Assembly (NCBI GenBank): GCA_032718865.1
Contig: JALUTQ010000032.1
Span: forward strand, 1,228,049-1,292,048
From: Tilletia caries
Taxonomy: Eukaryota; Basidiomycota; Exobasidiomycetes; Tilletiales; Tilletiaceae
Direction of reading: 5' to 3'
Length of the DNA stretch: 64,000 nucleotides
The notes under the pieces were generated by a model. The model had not been told where the DNA came from and did no database searches. It worked only from the letters and a program-made list of their open reading frames with translations. The position numbers and the translations under genes were made by a program. How positions within the stretch are numbered: the stretch's first letter is position 1; each line of letters starts with the position of its first letter. Positions 31,701-42,466 of the stretch are shown here, in pieces.

Positions 31701-32800
31701 ATGTCGAACTCGCTCCGCATCTTCGTCTTTGGCGGCCACGGCCGCGTCGCACTCCGCTTCATCGAATCCGCCATCCAAGCTGGACACCACATCCGCACCA
31801 CGATCCGGGACGCCTCCCAGAAGCCGGACTTCCCCGCGCAGTGCGAGACTGTCGTCGAGAGTATCGAGGACCACGACGAGTCTCATTTCGCCTCCGTCTT
31901 GCGCGAGTACAAGCCCAATGTCGTCCTCTTTGCTGCGGGCGCGGGCGGGAAGGGTGGACCGGAGCGGACGCGCAAGGTCGATGAGGAGGGCGCGATCAAG
32001 GTCTTTGATGCTCTTGAGAAGAGCGGGCTGGGTGGGCTGGATAGCTTCAGGCGGCTGTTGCTTATTAGCGCCGTTGACTCGCGTGATGTTGGCAACGACG
32101 CGACGATCCCGCCGTGGTACAAGGAGAAGGACATCGATCACTCCAAGAAGATGCGAGATGCGCTGGGGGCTTACATGGTCGTGAGTGCATCTCTGCGCGT
32201 GCTCTTGTGTGGCGACGGACGTGCCAGTCAGGACTGACTCGCGTTCTCTCACGGACGCAAACTCCTCGCCCTCTCCCCTCCTTTCCCACTTGCGCTGCTT
32301 GCCAGGCCAAATGTAAGCATAGACGCATCTCTTGATCCCCCATCCATCATGTCAAGCACTGACACTGTCACGCTTTCACGGCATCTCTGATCTCAAACAG
32401 ACAACGCCGACAAGAACTTGAGCCAGCGCACTTCCTTCCCCTGGCTGGTCCTCCGACCTTCGGCGCTCAAAGACGACGCGGGTACAGGCATCGTCAAGCT
32501 CGGCTTGCAGGAGACCATTTCCATCGGCGTGAGTGAAAACTAAAATGAGGAGACTCTCCTCGCTACGCGCAAAAAGTTTCGTCTTCTGACCAGAATCTCC
32601 GCCCCCCGCTTCCTACTGATGTCCAGGTTCCGCGAGACGACGTTGCGTCGACTCTGCTTGCGCTGGCAGAGCTGCCCAAGGGCCAGGGCGATGGGCTGAT
32701 GCTCGATCTGACGGGCGCTGGGGGCGAAGGAGAAGGTGCACCAATCAAGGAGGCCGTCCAAGCCGCGGCTCAGCGCGGACGAACCGACTGGACGGGTTGA
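31701..32800 (+). CDS. NAD(P)-binding atypical SDR protein (YMR090W-like)
   Basis: CDS join(31701..32180,32306..32312,32401..32528,32627..32800), 262 aa. The Rossmann N-terminus is RIFVFGGHGRVALRFIES (G-x-x-G-x-x-A pattern), then FAAGAGGKGGPERTRKVD and RRLLLISAVDSRD. The Y-x-x-x-K-like segment is rebuilt by splicing: GAYMV + AK + YNADKNLSQ, in which a 7-nt micro-exon (GCCAAAT) supplies Ala-Lys and the first base of Tyr. The later block FPWLVLRPSALKDDAGTG and GVPRDDVASTLLALAEL match the NAD(P)H-binding atypical SDRs (yeast YMR090W, HSCARG-like). Substrate unknown; redox-sensing or reductase role is inferred. It starts about 180 bp from the MITE edge, so its promoter may be affected by the insertion. 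Confidence 0.82.
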
Positions 32801-32987
32801 AGGGGGGCCGGATATCTCTGTAATCCTGCTCTTTGTTGGCGGTGACGCTGTATTCTTACTGGTCGCGATTGGCAAATCATCAGTGGTTGGGCATTCGCCT
32901 TTGAGAGCTGTTCTTTCAAACTGCGCGACACGATGCAAATCGAGGTATAGAGCGGGAAAAGTAGGCATGTCATTCGCTGTATGCTCT

Positions 32988-34553
32988 TTAACCCCGGTTC
33001 ATCGTGTTGCCCTCCCCTCTCCGATGTTCATCCGACCAAGCGTCCCACTTAATCTTCTCCCTCCTCTCCTCCTCCTCAGCCTCCTCCCCCTCCTGCGTCC
33101 CGTCCAGCTGCGCCCGGATGGCTCTCTCCTCCTTAGGCGTAGCTTTCGCCGCGCCCTCCGGCCCGCCACCCCGCAGCACATTCCCGCGTCGCTCCTCTTC
33201 GGCGAGGTAGTCGTCGATGGACATGGAAGGCAGGCGGTGAGAGGGCTGGAAGACCTGCTTGCGCAGTTGTTCCCGATGCGCGGTAGGGTCTTGTGGGAGG
33301 AGACCGCTGCCGCCGTCCCCGCCCGCGCCGCCGGTGCTCCCTGTGATGGTGAAGGGTCGAAGTGGCCGCCCTTTTGGATCGAGGAGTGCGCCTGAGGTGG
33401 ACCCGCCTCCGAGCGGGGTATCCAACTTCCATGTGGAATCGCCGTCATCTCTTCTCTGCTGCTGCTGTTGCCGCTGTTGAAGTTCTTGAGGCGGGGGCAT
33501 GTTGGCGAGCAGGACGAGTTCCTGGGTGGCAGACTCGAGGAGGGCGTAGGTCTTGACTGCGTGCAAGTTGAGGAGAAGGAGGAGGTAGGACCGGAGGGAG
33601 GTGGGGATATCTGCTGCGGACGTGGAGGAGCCACCTCTTCCGTTCGCGCCGCCTGCTTTACCACCCTTCGGACTGTCATCGTCATCGTCATCTTCCTCCT
33701 CGTCGCCATCTCCCTCCGCTTCCCGACTGAGAACAAGCAGATCGTAGAAGGCCTCCTCGGGCGCCTCAAGCTCTATCCCCGCCGCGCCTGAAGAATTGAC
33801 GCCGAGTGCAGGTGCGCGTACGCCCGTCCGTAGTTTCTCTGCATTTGCGCGAGCCTGTTGCCGAAATGCGTCGAGAGAGGCTGCAAGACTGCGCTCAAGC
33901 TTGAACAAGGCGATCTTGAGCTGGCGCGACTGGGCTGCTGGAGCCGAGATGGCATTGGGAGCGAGGAAAGTCGCGTCCTCATCTCTCGCCGCTGCTGTTG
34001 AGACTGTTGAAGAGGAGGAAGAGGAAGAGGACGCGGTGAGGAGCTCGTTGCGTGCGCCGAGCAAGGAGACGGTGGAGGCGGGGAGGATGTCGAGCTTGGT
34101 GACGGACGTCAAGAAGCGGCGCGCCTGGACGAGAGCAGCTTGCAAGGCCGTCTTGCGAGCACCGTACTGGTTGTCCCCCGCCGCAGCTCCAGCAGCAGCA
34201 GGCGGTGTTCGTTGCCGGGTCAGGACATCGGCAGTAAGCGAAGGAACGAAGAGTGCGCGGAGCGAAGGGGTGGAAATGTCCCGGAGCGCTTCGTTGGGCG
34301 AGATCAAGCCGAGGGAGTCTGCTAGAGAGGCGATGCGCTCGAGCTGGGAGAGGACTGCTGCAGCTGGATCTTGTGGCGGCCGCTGCTGCTGCTGCTGCTG
34401 CTCCTTCGAGCCTGGAGGTGGAGGCGGCGGAGATGAGGCGAGGTTGGAAGCTGCGCGGGAGGCGCGATTGATGAGCGCGGTGAATGAGCCGCTGCTGCTG
34501 CCGTCGCCGTCGCCGTCGCCGTCGCTACCGTTCGAAGCTGATGCTGCGCTCAT
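32988..34553 (-). CDS. TAP42: TAP42/alpha-4 family regulator of PP2A-type phosphatases
   Basis: Intronless, 521 aa from ATG 34553; the frame upstream has no ATG. The helical N-terminal domain includes QLERIASLADSLGLISPNEA, LDILPASTVSLLGARNELLT and a Leu-rich stretch LRSYLLLLLNLHAVKTYALL. The C-terminal marks are PSMSIDDYLAEEERRGNVL and the closing WDAWSDEHRRGEGNTMNRG, both diagnostic of TAP42. Known role: binds catalytic subunits of PP2A, PP4 and PP6 downstream of TORC1. Low-complexity insertions (poly-Gln, poly-Ser, Asp/Glu runs, Gly-rich) enlarge it compared with the yeast protein (366 aa). It is convergent with the SDR gene; the stops are about 190 bp apart. Confidence 0.92.
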   Translation of the reverse strand: MSAASASNGSDGDGDGDGSSSGSFTALINRASRAASNLASSPPPPPPGSKEQQQQQQRPPQDPAAAVLSQLERIASLADSLGLISPNEALRDISTPSLRALFVPSLTADVLTRQRTPPAAAGAAAGDNQYGARKTALQAALVQARRFLTSVTKLDILPASTVSLLGARNELLTASSSSSSSSTVSTAAARDEDATFLAPNAISAPAAQSRQLKIALFKLERSLAASLDAFRQQARANAEKLRTGVRAPALGVNSSGAAGIELEAPEEAFYDLLVLSREAEGDGDEEEDDDDDDSPKGGKAGGANGRGGSSTSAADIPTSLRSYLLLLLNLHAVKTYALLESATQELVLLANMPPPQELQQRQQQQQRRDDGDSTWKLDTPLGGGSTSGALLDPKGRPLRPFTITGSTGGAGGDGGSGLLPQDPTAHREQLRKQVFQPSHRLPSMSIDDYLAEEERRGNVLRGGGPEGAAKATPKEERAIRAQLDGTQEGEEAEEEERREKIKWDAWSDEHRRGEGNTMNRG

Positions 34554-34874
34554 ACTTAGCTCGTTCGAGGAGGGAGTGTTGGTGGTCGCTGCCAGGAAGG
34601 AAGGCAAGCAGCCAAGTGAATGCTATGTATGATCGAGTGGAAGCCTGAGCGTGGGAAACATGTGGAGGCTGCTCATCCACGTGGCGTTCACTATGACGTA
34701 CTCGACGTGCTCGAGCTCATCCTCGCCACCGAGCTCGCTGTTGTCGACGTCGAGCTCAACAACCGCCTGATTATTGACTGAGTGACTACGCGTGCATAGT
34801 CGCCCAACCTGACGCGCTTCACCAACATCGTCCCCTCGCTCTCCATCCTCTTCCTGCTCGTACTGCTCGCAGAC

Positions 34875-35179
34875 ATGGCAGCTCCCATCAAGCGCAACGC
34901 AGACGGGACCGTCGACCTCGGCAGCCTCAACGCGCACGTCTCCCATCTCAAAGGGTCAGTCAATCTCTCGCTCCCCTCACTCTACGTTGTCAGATCATTC
35001 CTTGCTGACATCCCTTTTCGGACCACACCAGGAAGTACGCTCAGAACGCAGCCAACTACGAGAAAAACACGGGCCACAAGATGGAGTTCTCAGCTCCTCA
35101 GCAGCATGACGACGCTCACAAGCACGACGGTCCGAAGCAAACCAACGACGGCAAGGAGGAGGAGAAGAACAAGCAGTAG
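34875..35179 (+). CDS. Small hydrophilic protein, unknown (2 exons)
   Basis: CDS join(34875..34954,35032..35179), 75 aa. The intron (GTCAGT...ACCAG, 77 bp, phase 2) restores one frame: DLGSLNAHVSHLKG joined to KYAQNAANYEKNTGHKMEFS, then a His/Asp/Lys-rich tail ending EEEKNKQ. No domain recognised. Divergent from TAP42 (about 320 bp between starts), so the two may share a promoter. I rate it real because splicing gives a consistent frame with a sensible start and stop, but I have no homology to cite. Confidence 0.6.
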
Positions 35180-35399
35180 AAAGCTTTGATGCGCGCATTG
35201 TAGCATACCATGTACCTGTACCTTTTCCTCACTTGTAGTACCACTCTCACAACCCGTATACAATCTGGGTCTTGCGCTCTCAGTCCACCGCTCCGTGTTC
35301 AGATCAGCATCAGATCATCCTGATCGCGCTTGAGAAGCATGAGCAACGACTGCTCCGATTGGACCAGGGGAGGACGGTGAAAAAAAGGTCCATGCCCGT

Positions 35400-36370
35400 C
35401 AAGTTCCAAGTTTGGTCGTCTTGATCAGGCCAGACTCAAGAGTCGTCGGGCCTATCCAAGAGGAAGTCTGTTCGCGACGCCGTTCTTGCCGGTGTACGAA
35501 GGGGGTGAAGAAGCACCCGATGTCGCCGCCGAAGGATGATCAAGGACATCTCGAAGGCACCGGTGAGAGTACTCGGCGTACTGCTGTTCATGAGAGTAAT
35601 GCCGGATCAGTACAGGACTCTAGTTTTGGCGTCCGACGAAAGGGAAAGGGGGAAATACTCACCTGGTCGGTCTTGCCTGCAGCCTCGATGATAGCGATTA
35701 GCGGAGCGTACACCAGATCGAAAGCTCATCGACAGGATTGCAGAACCAGCGCCTGTCCAATCCTTCGATTGTCTCGTCACCACCGAAATGAATCTGGTCT
35801 GCTCGCTTTTCAATCTTGTCGCCCTTGATTGATTGCTCAAAGAAACAGCGGGGGAAGAAAGATAGACGCGTCAGACAATAGAAGCTCGCGGAGAAAGGAA
35901 GGAAGGCGGGCGCGGACTTACGAACGAGGAAGTGCTCTGGCTGGAGAGACACCACGATCATACCGGAGTGACCACCGACAACAGGAAGGCGGAAGCTTGT
36001 GACTCGATGGGCTTGTCGGCGACATCCAAGCCAAGGAGGTCGCGTAGATATCATCGAGTGTAGCGGCACTCACTGAGGAGAATCGGTCACCAGGATGAGG
36101 GCCTTGAGCGAGGTGAACGCGATGCCGATCGAAATGTAGCGAATGAAGCCGTTGTTGATGTTGACGAGCCGGGGGGCCATACCGCACTTGAGGGAAAGCC
36201 CGGCGGGAACGTCAGCAATGTTCGCGTCCCCCAGGGCCTTGGCGCGACCGTCGCTCTTGGGATCGTAGCTGTTGGCAGCTGTGGACGGACGACCGGATCA
36301 CAGACAGCTGATTGGATGTGAGGTAAGGCCACAGCGACACGGGGAGCAATGGCACTGTTAAGAATGACAG
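35400..36370 (-). pseudogene. Malate dehydrogenase relic
   Basis: Minus-strand fragments follow the order of NAD-malate dehydrogenase. APRVAVALPHI resembles the AP-G-VA-DLSHI motif. SDGRAKALGDANIADVPAGL then CGMAPRLVNINNGFIR correspond to the segment DIVVIPAGVPRKPGM...NA-IV. ALILVTDSP stands for the catalytic-loop region (VTNPV). TLDDIYATSLA fits TLD-VRA. LPVVGGHSGMIVV is the substrate-site block with its catalytic His. ADQIHFGGDETIE and WTGAGSAILSMSF match the late helices, and TGKNGVANRLPLG the C-terminus. The NAD-binding N-terminus is missing and frames shift several times. Donor-like GTGAGT/GTAAGT sites remain between blocks, so this is a decayed intron-containing copy, not a retrocopy. 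It lies just 3' of the GH55 gene. Confidence 0.8.
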
Positions 36371-36631
36371 GAGGAAGAGAAGGTGGGATGAAAAAGTGAG
36401 CTGTCAGTGTCTGATCGACGCGCTTTGAAGACCTCTTGGTATTTAGACATCGCAGAGAGCGAGCTCAGTGATGAGGCGATGAGGGGGGCTCTGTCTGAGC
36501 AGCAAGGACGGGGGTTGGCCCACTGACCGATTCTCGGGTCAAAAAGCCGAGTCACCATTTTGGCTGGGGAGGCTTGAAAAAGGAAACCTAGAGCAACTAG
36601 ATGGTGAATGGAATCCTGCAAAGGCCCCCTT

Positions 36632-39600
36632 TCAATCCTGCCCGACCGTCCACCGCGCGATGGTAGCCACGAACCCGTTCCGCCAGAACGAAGACGGAAT
36701 AGCCCGCAGATGATTCCAATCCAACACCGAATCCGTCCCGGCCGTGTTGAGATTGTAGAGCACGACATTGGCATCTGGGCGAATGCGTTCCATGGAGGTC
36801 ATCGAGCGCTGACATGCGCCGTTCTTCTGGCTGCATGCCTCTGAGCTGTAAGTTTTGAGAGAGGGCTCTTAAGTTTGTCTGAGCTTGCAGTGGCGTGGGA
36901 CAGAGAAGTATAGGCCATGCACTCACTATGTGTCGAAGAAGCTCCAAAGTCCCGCTCCGTATACAATCACGTCCCGGCTTTGCCGTACTCGCAATCCCAG
37001 CCCGCGGTTATAGAAGGGATCAAGCAGACTGTTGTTCAACGTGGGTGCGCTGGGTGTGTCGAAGAGAGGGTCGTGAAACTCGCGCGAAGTCGGTTGCGTC
37101 TCGGTTGCACTGGGCCACGATGTCCCTTGAAAATATGCCGTTTCGGTCTGAGGTACCGATAGCAGCACATCTACCAATTTGCAGGGAGATGGAAACAAAA
37201 GATGGGTCAGGGATTCACACTTGAGCATCAGCGACAATCACGGAAGAGCGAATCTCCCCAAACTCACTCCTTGCACGGTACAGATTGAACCGAACCAGAA
37301 GATGATGTTCCGATCCAACCCCATACATCCAAACCGGCCCACCCTTCGTATTCTCCACCAGCACACCCCGGCCGCTGTATATCGCGATCTGGTTCTTGTT
37401 CTTGATGTGCCGATCCAGATCGTGGTCCGCCAGCCAGACCCAGGTGCCGGAGAGGTACGCGGAGGCGTGTCGAGTGATGTGCAGGCCTAGGAAGGCGGCA
37501 CGGCAATGCGCCATGTCCGCACCAACTTTCGTTCCGTTGCCTTCCTTAGGGCAGACATCGCCTTCGAGATTCGAGCCGCGGCTGATGGACATCTCATGGT
37601 GGGTCAGCAGTCACCAGCAAGAAGAACCCAGGGCAACAGACGTAAACACTCACAAGCCGCCCAGAATAACATGTGTATCCCACATCGCCGCGATCCCTTG
37701 TGTCTCTGGATCGGTCGGGTCCCTCGATCCACGCAGGTTCCACTCGATCACGATTGCGCCAGCCGCAGGACCGCGGGTGGAAAACACGATATCGCTCACT
37801 TCCACCAGGCCACATTCCTCCTCATTGCCCCCGCTCTCGTCATCTGCGGTGTCCTCATCGTCGGAATCTTCCTTCTCGTCTTGTGAATTTCTGGCACATG
37901 TTTTGCACCTGCGTCCGAAACGGAAGACGACTCGGGGATTGTCTATATTGTTGAATGCTTCACCGGCTCCCATCAGCACTGAATACGCTTCACCGACGAT
38001 TCGGATGCCGGGATGGATGTGCTGAGAGGGAGAGGGGGCGGATTTTGGTGGTCAGCACGTCGTGACGTCGATGTTCATGGTGTCAGCACTTACCAAGGTC
38101 GAGGTGACGATATAGGTGCCATGCGGGATGAAAATTAGATGGTTTTCACGTTTCTTCGCCCGGTCCAGTGAGCGTTGCAACGCTTTCGTGTCATCCGTTA
38201 CTCCGTCACCCTTCGCACCGTGGCACTTCACATCAATGATATCTTCAAGTTCGACATCCTGGTCTGCAGAAATTGAGGTCCGATACTTTTAGTGGCCGCT
38301 CAACAGGATCCAACTTCCATAGAGTTTGTGGGAATACTCACATTCAGGCCGTGGACGCGTGAACCAGCGGCCGTCAGAGTGTGATAAGTCCCGCATGACC
38401 TCCGGCCGTCTGGCAGGCTCCACCTCCTTCTGGACCCATCGGCCCGCCCGGTCGCCTTCGACCGCCCCGCCCTGGATCCAGGCGGGTACATGGGCCCACC
38501 CCTCCGGATCGCCACTGAGAACAGTCGTATTGGCCTCCGTGGTGGAGGTCATCACGATGTCCGTCGATCTCAGCGCGCGCATGTTCTCGATCGTGAAGAC
38601 GCCGGAGCCGGGTGACGAGATCGACAGCCCCCAATCGACATCCTGCATCCTCCAATCGACCATCGTCAGACTGGACACCTTTTGATTCGTCCCCACCGCA
38701 TCCACCGTCGAGTTTGGATTCGTCGGCGCGAACAACCCGATCGGGCTGCCTCTCACTTCCACGTTCTGGAAGTTCATCGTCCAGGACCAGAAGACGTTGA
38801 TCGCTGCTGTGGTGTGGTTCTCGAATCGGAGATCAGTCAAGGTGAATTGCATGTTGCCGATGGAGATGCCGTATTGGCCGCCGCGGAAGGTGAGGTTGCC
38901 CATGTTGCCGCCGCAGCCGCCTTCCATGAGTATGCCCAGTTGGACCGTGTTAGGGTTCGTCCGGTTGGCTTCGAAGTGGCAATTAGAGAGAGCCGTCGCT
39001 TGGGAGGTTGGATGGTGGATGCCTGTACCTTCAAGGCCGTCCTTCTGGTCCCGGATGTCGAAGACAATGTTCCGAGTCTGTCGGAAGAAGTTGACCTGGG
39101 ACAGACGAGGAACAGGATTAGCATACGAAACTGAGATCAAAATTGTGAAGCTTCTACAACGATGTCACATACATACCTGGTTGACATACCAAGTATTTCC
39201 GTGATCATCGTATGGATTTTCGTCGACCAATGCACTGCGGACCGCCCGTTTAGCTCAGCTTCCACGCTTCTTGCAATATCAAGAAGAGAGACACTCACAT
39301 GCCAGTAAAGTTCCGCGACGCCTTCAGGACCGGCCTCCATGATGGGTCGCCCACAATGGATGTGCCGTAGTAGCTCTGAATCGGCCTCGAGAGCAGATAC
39401 GTTCCTGGTGGGAAGTAGACGACCGCCTGTTGAGTGGTCGACGAACCGCATCCGTGACCACATCTTCCACCGTCGGTCATCGCTTTCTCAATGGCATCGT
39501 CATCGAGTGTGACGCCATCGCCTGTAGCGCCGAAGTCGCGTACGTTGCGGTAGATCTGGTAGGTCGATGCATTCGGGTGATAGGGAGACTGTGTAATTTT

Positions 39601-40098
39601 TGAAATGATGAGTCAGCAGGAGGTCCTTCAGCGAAGATTGCGAGAACTTCTTTACGCACAGTTCCGTGATGGGCGATCCGTTTGTACCAGAAGGGGACAT
39701 ATCCTGAATCCGGGCGTTGCCATCCATCTGGATCGTCGATTTCCTTGATGTACATCGGCGCTGGATACGAGGTTTAATATCAGGAAGCGTGCTTTTGACT
39801 GCGCCCAATCCAAAGAATGCCAAGTCAACTTACGTATGGACTCCTCTTCGTCACCTGGGACATCGTTTCCGGAGACAGGTATCTGCATGGGATGTTGAGC
39901 CGACATGATCCAGGTGCTTTGGGCATCAGGGGATCTTTTGCTTTTCATACTGGCCGCGAGGACATTGTTGCTGGCAAAAAGAAGGAGGAGAATGAGAGGA
40001 GAGAAGGGAGGAAGACGATGGAACGAAAACAAGAGTGATGTCAGTCGCTGTGAACGGTGGTCAGCATGACTGCCCGTCGAGGCCGAGAAGGGCATCAT
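36632..40098 (-). CDS. Secreted GH55 exo-beta-1,3-glucanase
   Basis: Ten exons: complement(join(36632..36845,36927..37170,37268..37581,37654..38021,38094..38263,38342..39095,39177..39234,39299..39588,39660..39760,39834..40098)), 925 aa, all phases consistent. A basic N-terminus and a hydrophobic core (FSPLILLLLFASNNVLA) indicate a signal peptide or anchor. The family's two pectate-lyase-3 beta-helices are present: VRDFGATGDGVTLDDDAIEK with FPPGTYLLSRPI, then VNQ/VNFFRQTRNIVFDIRD; second helix DVKCHGAKGDGVTDDTKALQ with FIPHGTYIVTSTL. Later marks are IVFSTRGPAAGAIVIEWNL, SVPQTETAYFQGTSW, and the end RNGFVATIARWTV. Such enzymes release glucose or gentiobiose from cell-wall beta-1,3-glucan. An unusual acidic insert (about residues 600-640, with a C-x-x-C) lies before the second helix's EVSDIVF strand. 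Confidence 0.92.
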
Positions 40099-40808
40099 GA
40101 CTGGAGAGAGGAAATGGAGAGGACAGGTGCCCGCCGTTCAGCCATTGACCAGCCAGACACCCGTCCATCTTTTATAAGCCAGAAGTCGGGACCCCTTTCT
40201 GCAGCACGGGCCTGGTCCGAGGTCCTGATTTTTCTTTCGTGCATCACACTGCATTCGAGTCGGTATGGCGGCGGCGTGCTTCCTTTTGGTGGCCAAGCAG
40301 CTTCTGCATGCATGGCATTCGAAGAAAGCGGTGATGAGATGTCGACGCGCCAGAAGGAGACCTCTCCTGCACAGGCCGCATGTCGGTGAGTGCGCCCTTC
40401 CACTCGGACAGGAGGCCGATATGATGAGGCAGAGAGCAGCCGGATCCTCGCTGCCGCCCATAATGTATGAGCGATCTGCGCAAAGAGACAGTCAAAAGAG
40501 GAGTGGTGAGATGTGAGATGTCTGAACACCATGAATGATGAATGTTGCTCACTGCTTCTCTATGGCCTATATGCGCTGGGGTCATCGTTGGCGCCTCCCG
40601 GTAAGGGCGTGGTTGAAACCTTGTAAAATAACCGGGCAGGAGATGGTGTGAAGGGGGCCACGAGATGGCTGAGCAGAGACCAAGAGATGGCGAAGAGCCG
40701 GGCACTTTGTGGCATCTGTGATCTGTCACAAAAAAAATCACAACAAAGCCACTCACCGAACAGCCATTTCGCGCAGCACACACGCCGTCCATACGCCAGA
40801 AAGACAAG
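40099..40808. other. Intergenic between GH55 and the KDZ region
   Basis: About 700 bp. No ORF with motifs. It probably holds the GH55 promoter and the unseen left end of the KDZ element. I could not identify terminal repeats. Confidence 0.4.
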
Positions 40809-42466
40809 ATGAGTAGTACAGGCAAGAAGAAGGGTTAGTCACCAGTATCCCCTCCCTTCGATGCGCACAACTTACCGATCTTTTTGCCTTACAGCAGTGC
40901 GGGTCTGCAGACGCGGTTGCCTCGACCCCAACGATCCGAAGATGTTGTGCCCACTGCCCTGCTTGCACAACAAGACCAAACAATGTGAGTACAGGCTGCG
41001 CACGCGCTCTGGACATTGTGCAATCTACTCACTCTGTGCGCGTCCTCCTGCAGCATCTTCCAGCAAAACGAATCACAGCAGCGCCGAGCAGGAGCAGCCG
41101 TCTCCTGCGCCTGCCGATGGTAGCCATCCTGCTGCAGCCAGCGTGCCCAGTCCAGTCGCCACGGCCATTCTCGGCGCTGCCGGTGCTGCCGGCGCCACTC
41201 CTGTCGTTGCTCCTGCTGCCGGTGCAGCTCCTGGTGGTGCTCCTGCTGCCGGTGCAGCTCCTGGTGGTGCTCTTGCTGCCGGCGCTGCTCCTGCTGGTGC
41301 TCTTGCTGCCGGCGCTGCTCCTACTGGTGCTCCTGCTGCCGCTGCCAGTGCTGGCGCTGTTGACGCTGGCGTAGAGCCTGCTCTCGGCCCTGTCGAATCC
41401 CCCGGGCCCGCTCTCGCTGCCGCTATGATGGCCGCCGAAGCAGCAGCAGCAGCCCACATATCGACCGACCGCTCGGAAACTGATATCCGACCCCCTTCAC
41501 CGTTCATTCTTCCGGACACGCAGCGCAGCCAGGGTTCAAGCTCTGGAGGGGATGAGAATCAGGGAGGGAGCAACATACAGGCTGATTTGGACGCAATCTC
41601 TGGTGAGTAGACTGTGAACATCCACGCACTGCTCGTCAACATTAAATGTTACCATATTTCTGGCTCCTTTGTCATCGTCCTTTCAGCTGCATCATCGAAC
41701 GAGCACGATGCTGCCCCCAAATCCCAGAGCAAGAAAAGGGCACGCGTCAACCCACGCGCGGAGCCGAAACTCACAGAGCTTGAGCAACGTCTGATTTGGC
41801 GTGAGTGTGTGCAGTCATGAATTCGTTGCTGGCCTGCCTCAAGAAGACTTCTTTTTGCTCAATTCATGTCCGCCCCGTTTCCACAGTGGACCTGGCTCAG
41901 TCGCATGTATATGCGCTCAAGCATTTTAAGTACGAGAGCAATGCGGACGAAAGGATCAGGGTTATGAAGAGAGGGGCATGGAGGCTGATTGAACAGGTCA
42001 GTATAGCTTCCAGAATTTGTTCTCGAATCCCATGCTGAGCAGGAGCACTGTTGAACCCTCTTCTATCTCTTTTCAGGGCGCGAAGCTGTCCAGACGTACG
42101 GACATGGCCGTGGTCATTGCTCTTGCGCCGTTGGATAATGGCAAAGCCAGCGTTGATGATGTGGTCTATGTAAGCCCGAATCTATGCGACGCTGCGCGGC
42201 CAGCATTGCGCGGAATGGCACAAACGTTTCGGAACGAGTTCACAAAGACGATGCACGGCTACAGAGAGGCAGGGAGAGCGGACGCGGCGCGACAAATGGA
42301 GGCAAACAAGAGGTTGATGGCGGAGAAGGCAGAACTACTGGCACAAAACGCGGAGCTTCAAGCACAAATCCAACGACTTTCTGCTTCGACATCCGGCTCC
42401 AACACCCAATCGCGCAGCGATATCCCTTCCTCTTCCTCCGCGTCCCGCTCCAGTTCCGTCGCCTAG
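40809..42466 (+). CDS. KDZ-associated accessory protein, unknown
   Basis: Six exons: join(40809..40833,40895..40984,41054..41602,41687..41800,41887..41996,42077..42466), 425 aa; every junction keeps frame. Exon 2 has a compact Cys motif (VCRRGCLDPNDPKMLCPLPC). Exon 3 carries tandem Ala/Pro/Gly repeats (units like APAAGAAPGG, with decay). A basic stretch follows (SQSKKRARVNPRAEP), then LDLAQSHVYALKHFKYESNA, and a C-terminal coiled coil (ANKRLMAEKAELLAQNAELQ) before a Ser-rich tail. No catalytic domain seen. It faces the KDZ transposase tail to tail and its stop codon overlaps the transposase stop, so it probably belongs to the same element. It could instead be a host gene with an Myb-like or DNA-binding role; I cannot decide. 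Confidence 0.6.
41200..41350 (+). repeat. 30-bp tandem repeat coding Ala/Gly/Pro
   Basis: Five or so imperfect 30-bp units (GCTCCTGCTGCCGGTGCAGC followed by TCCTGGTGGT and variants) lie inside exon 3 of the accessory gene. Copy number is likely to vary. Confidence 0.85.

Noticed and set aside
34554..34607. N-terminal extension of TAP42
   Set aside because: The upstream in-frame start codon is TTG; the first ATG is at 34553.
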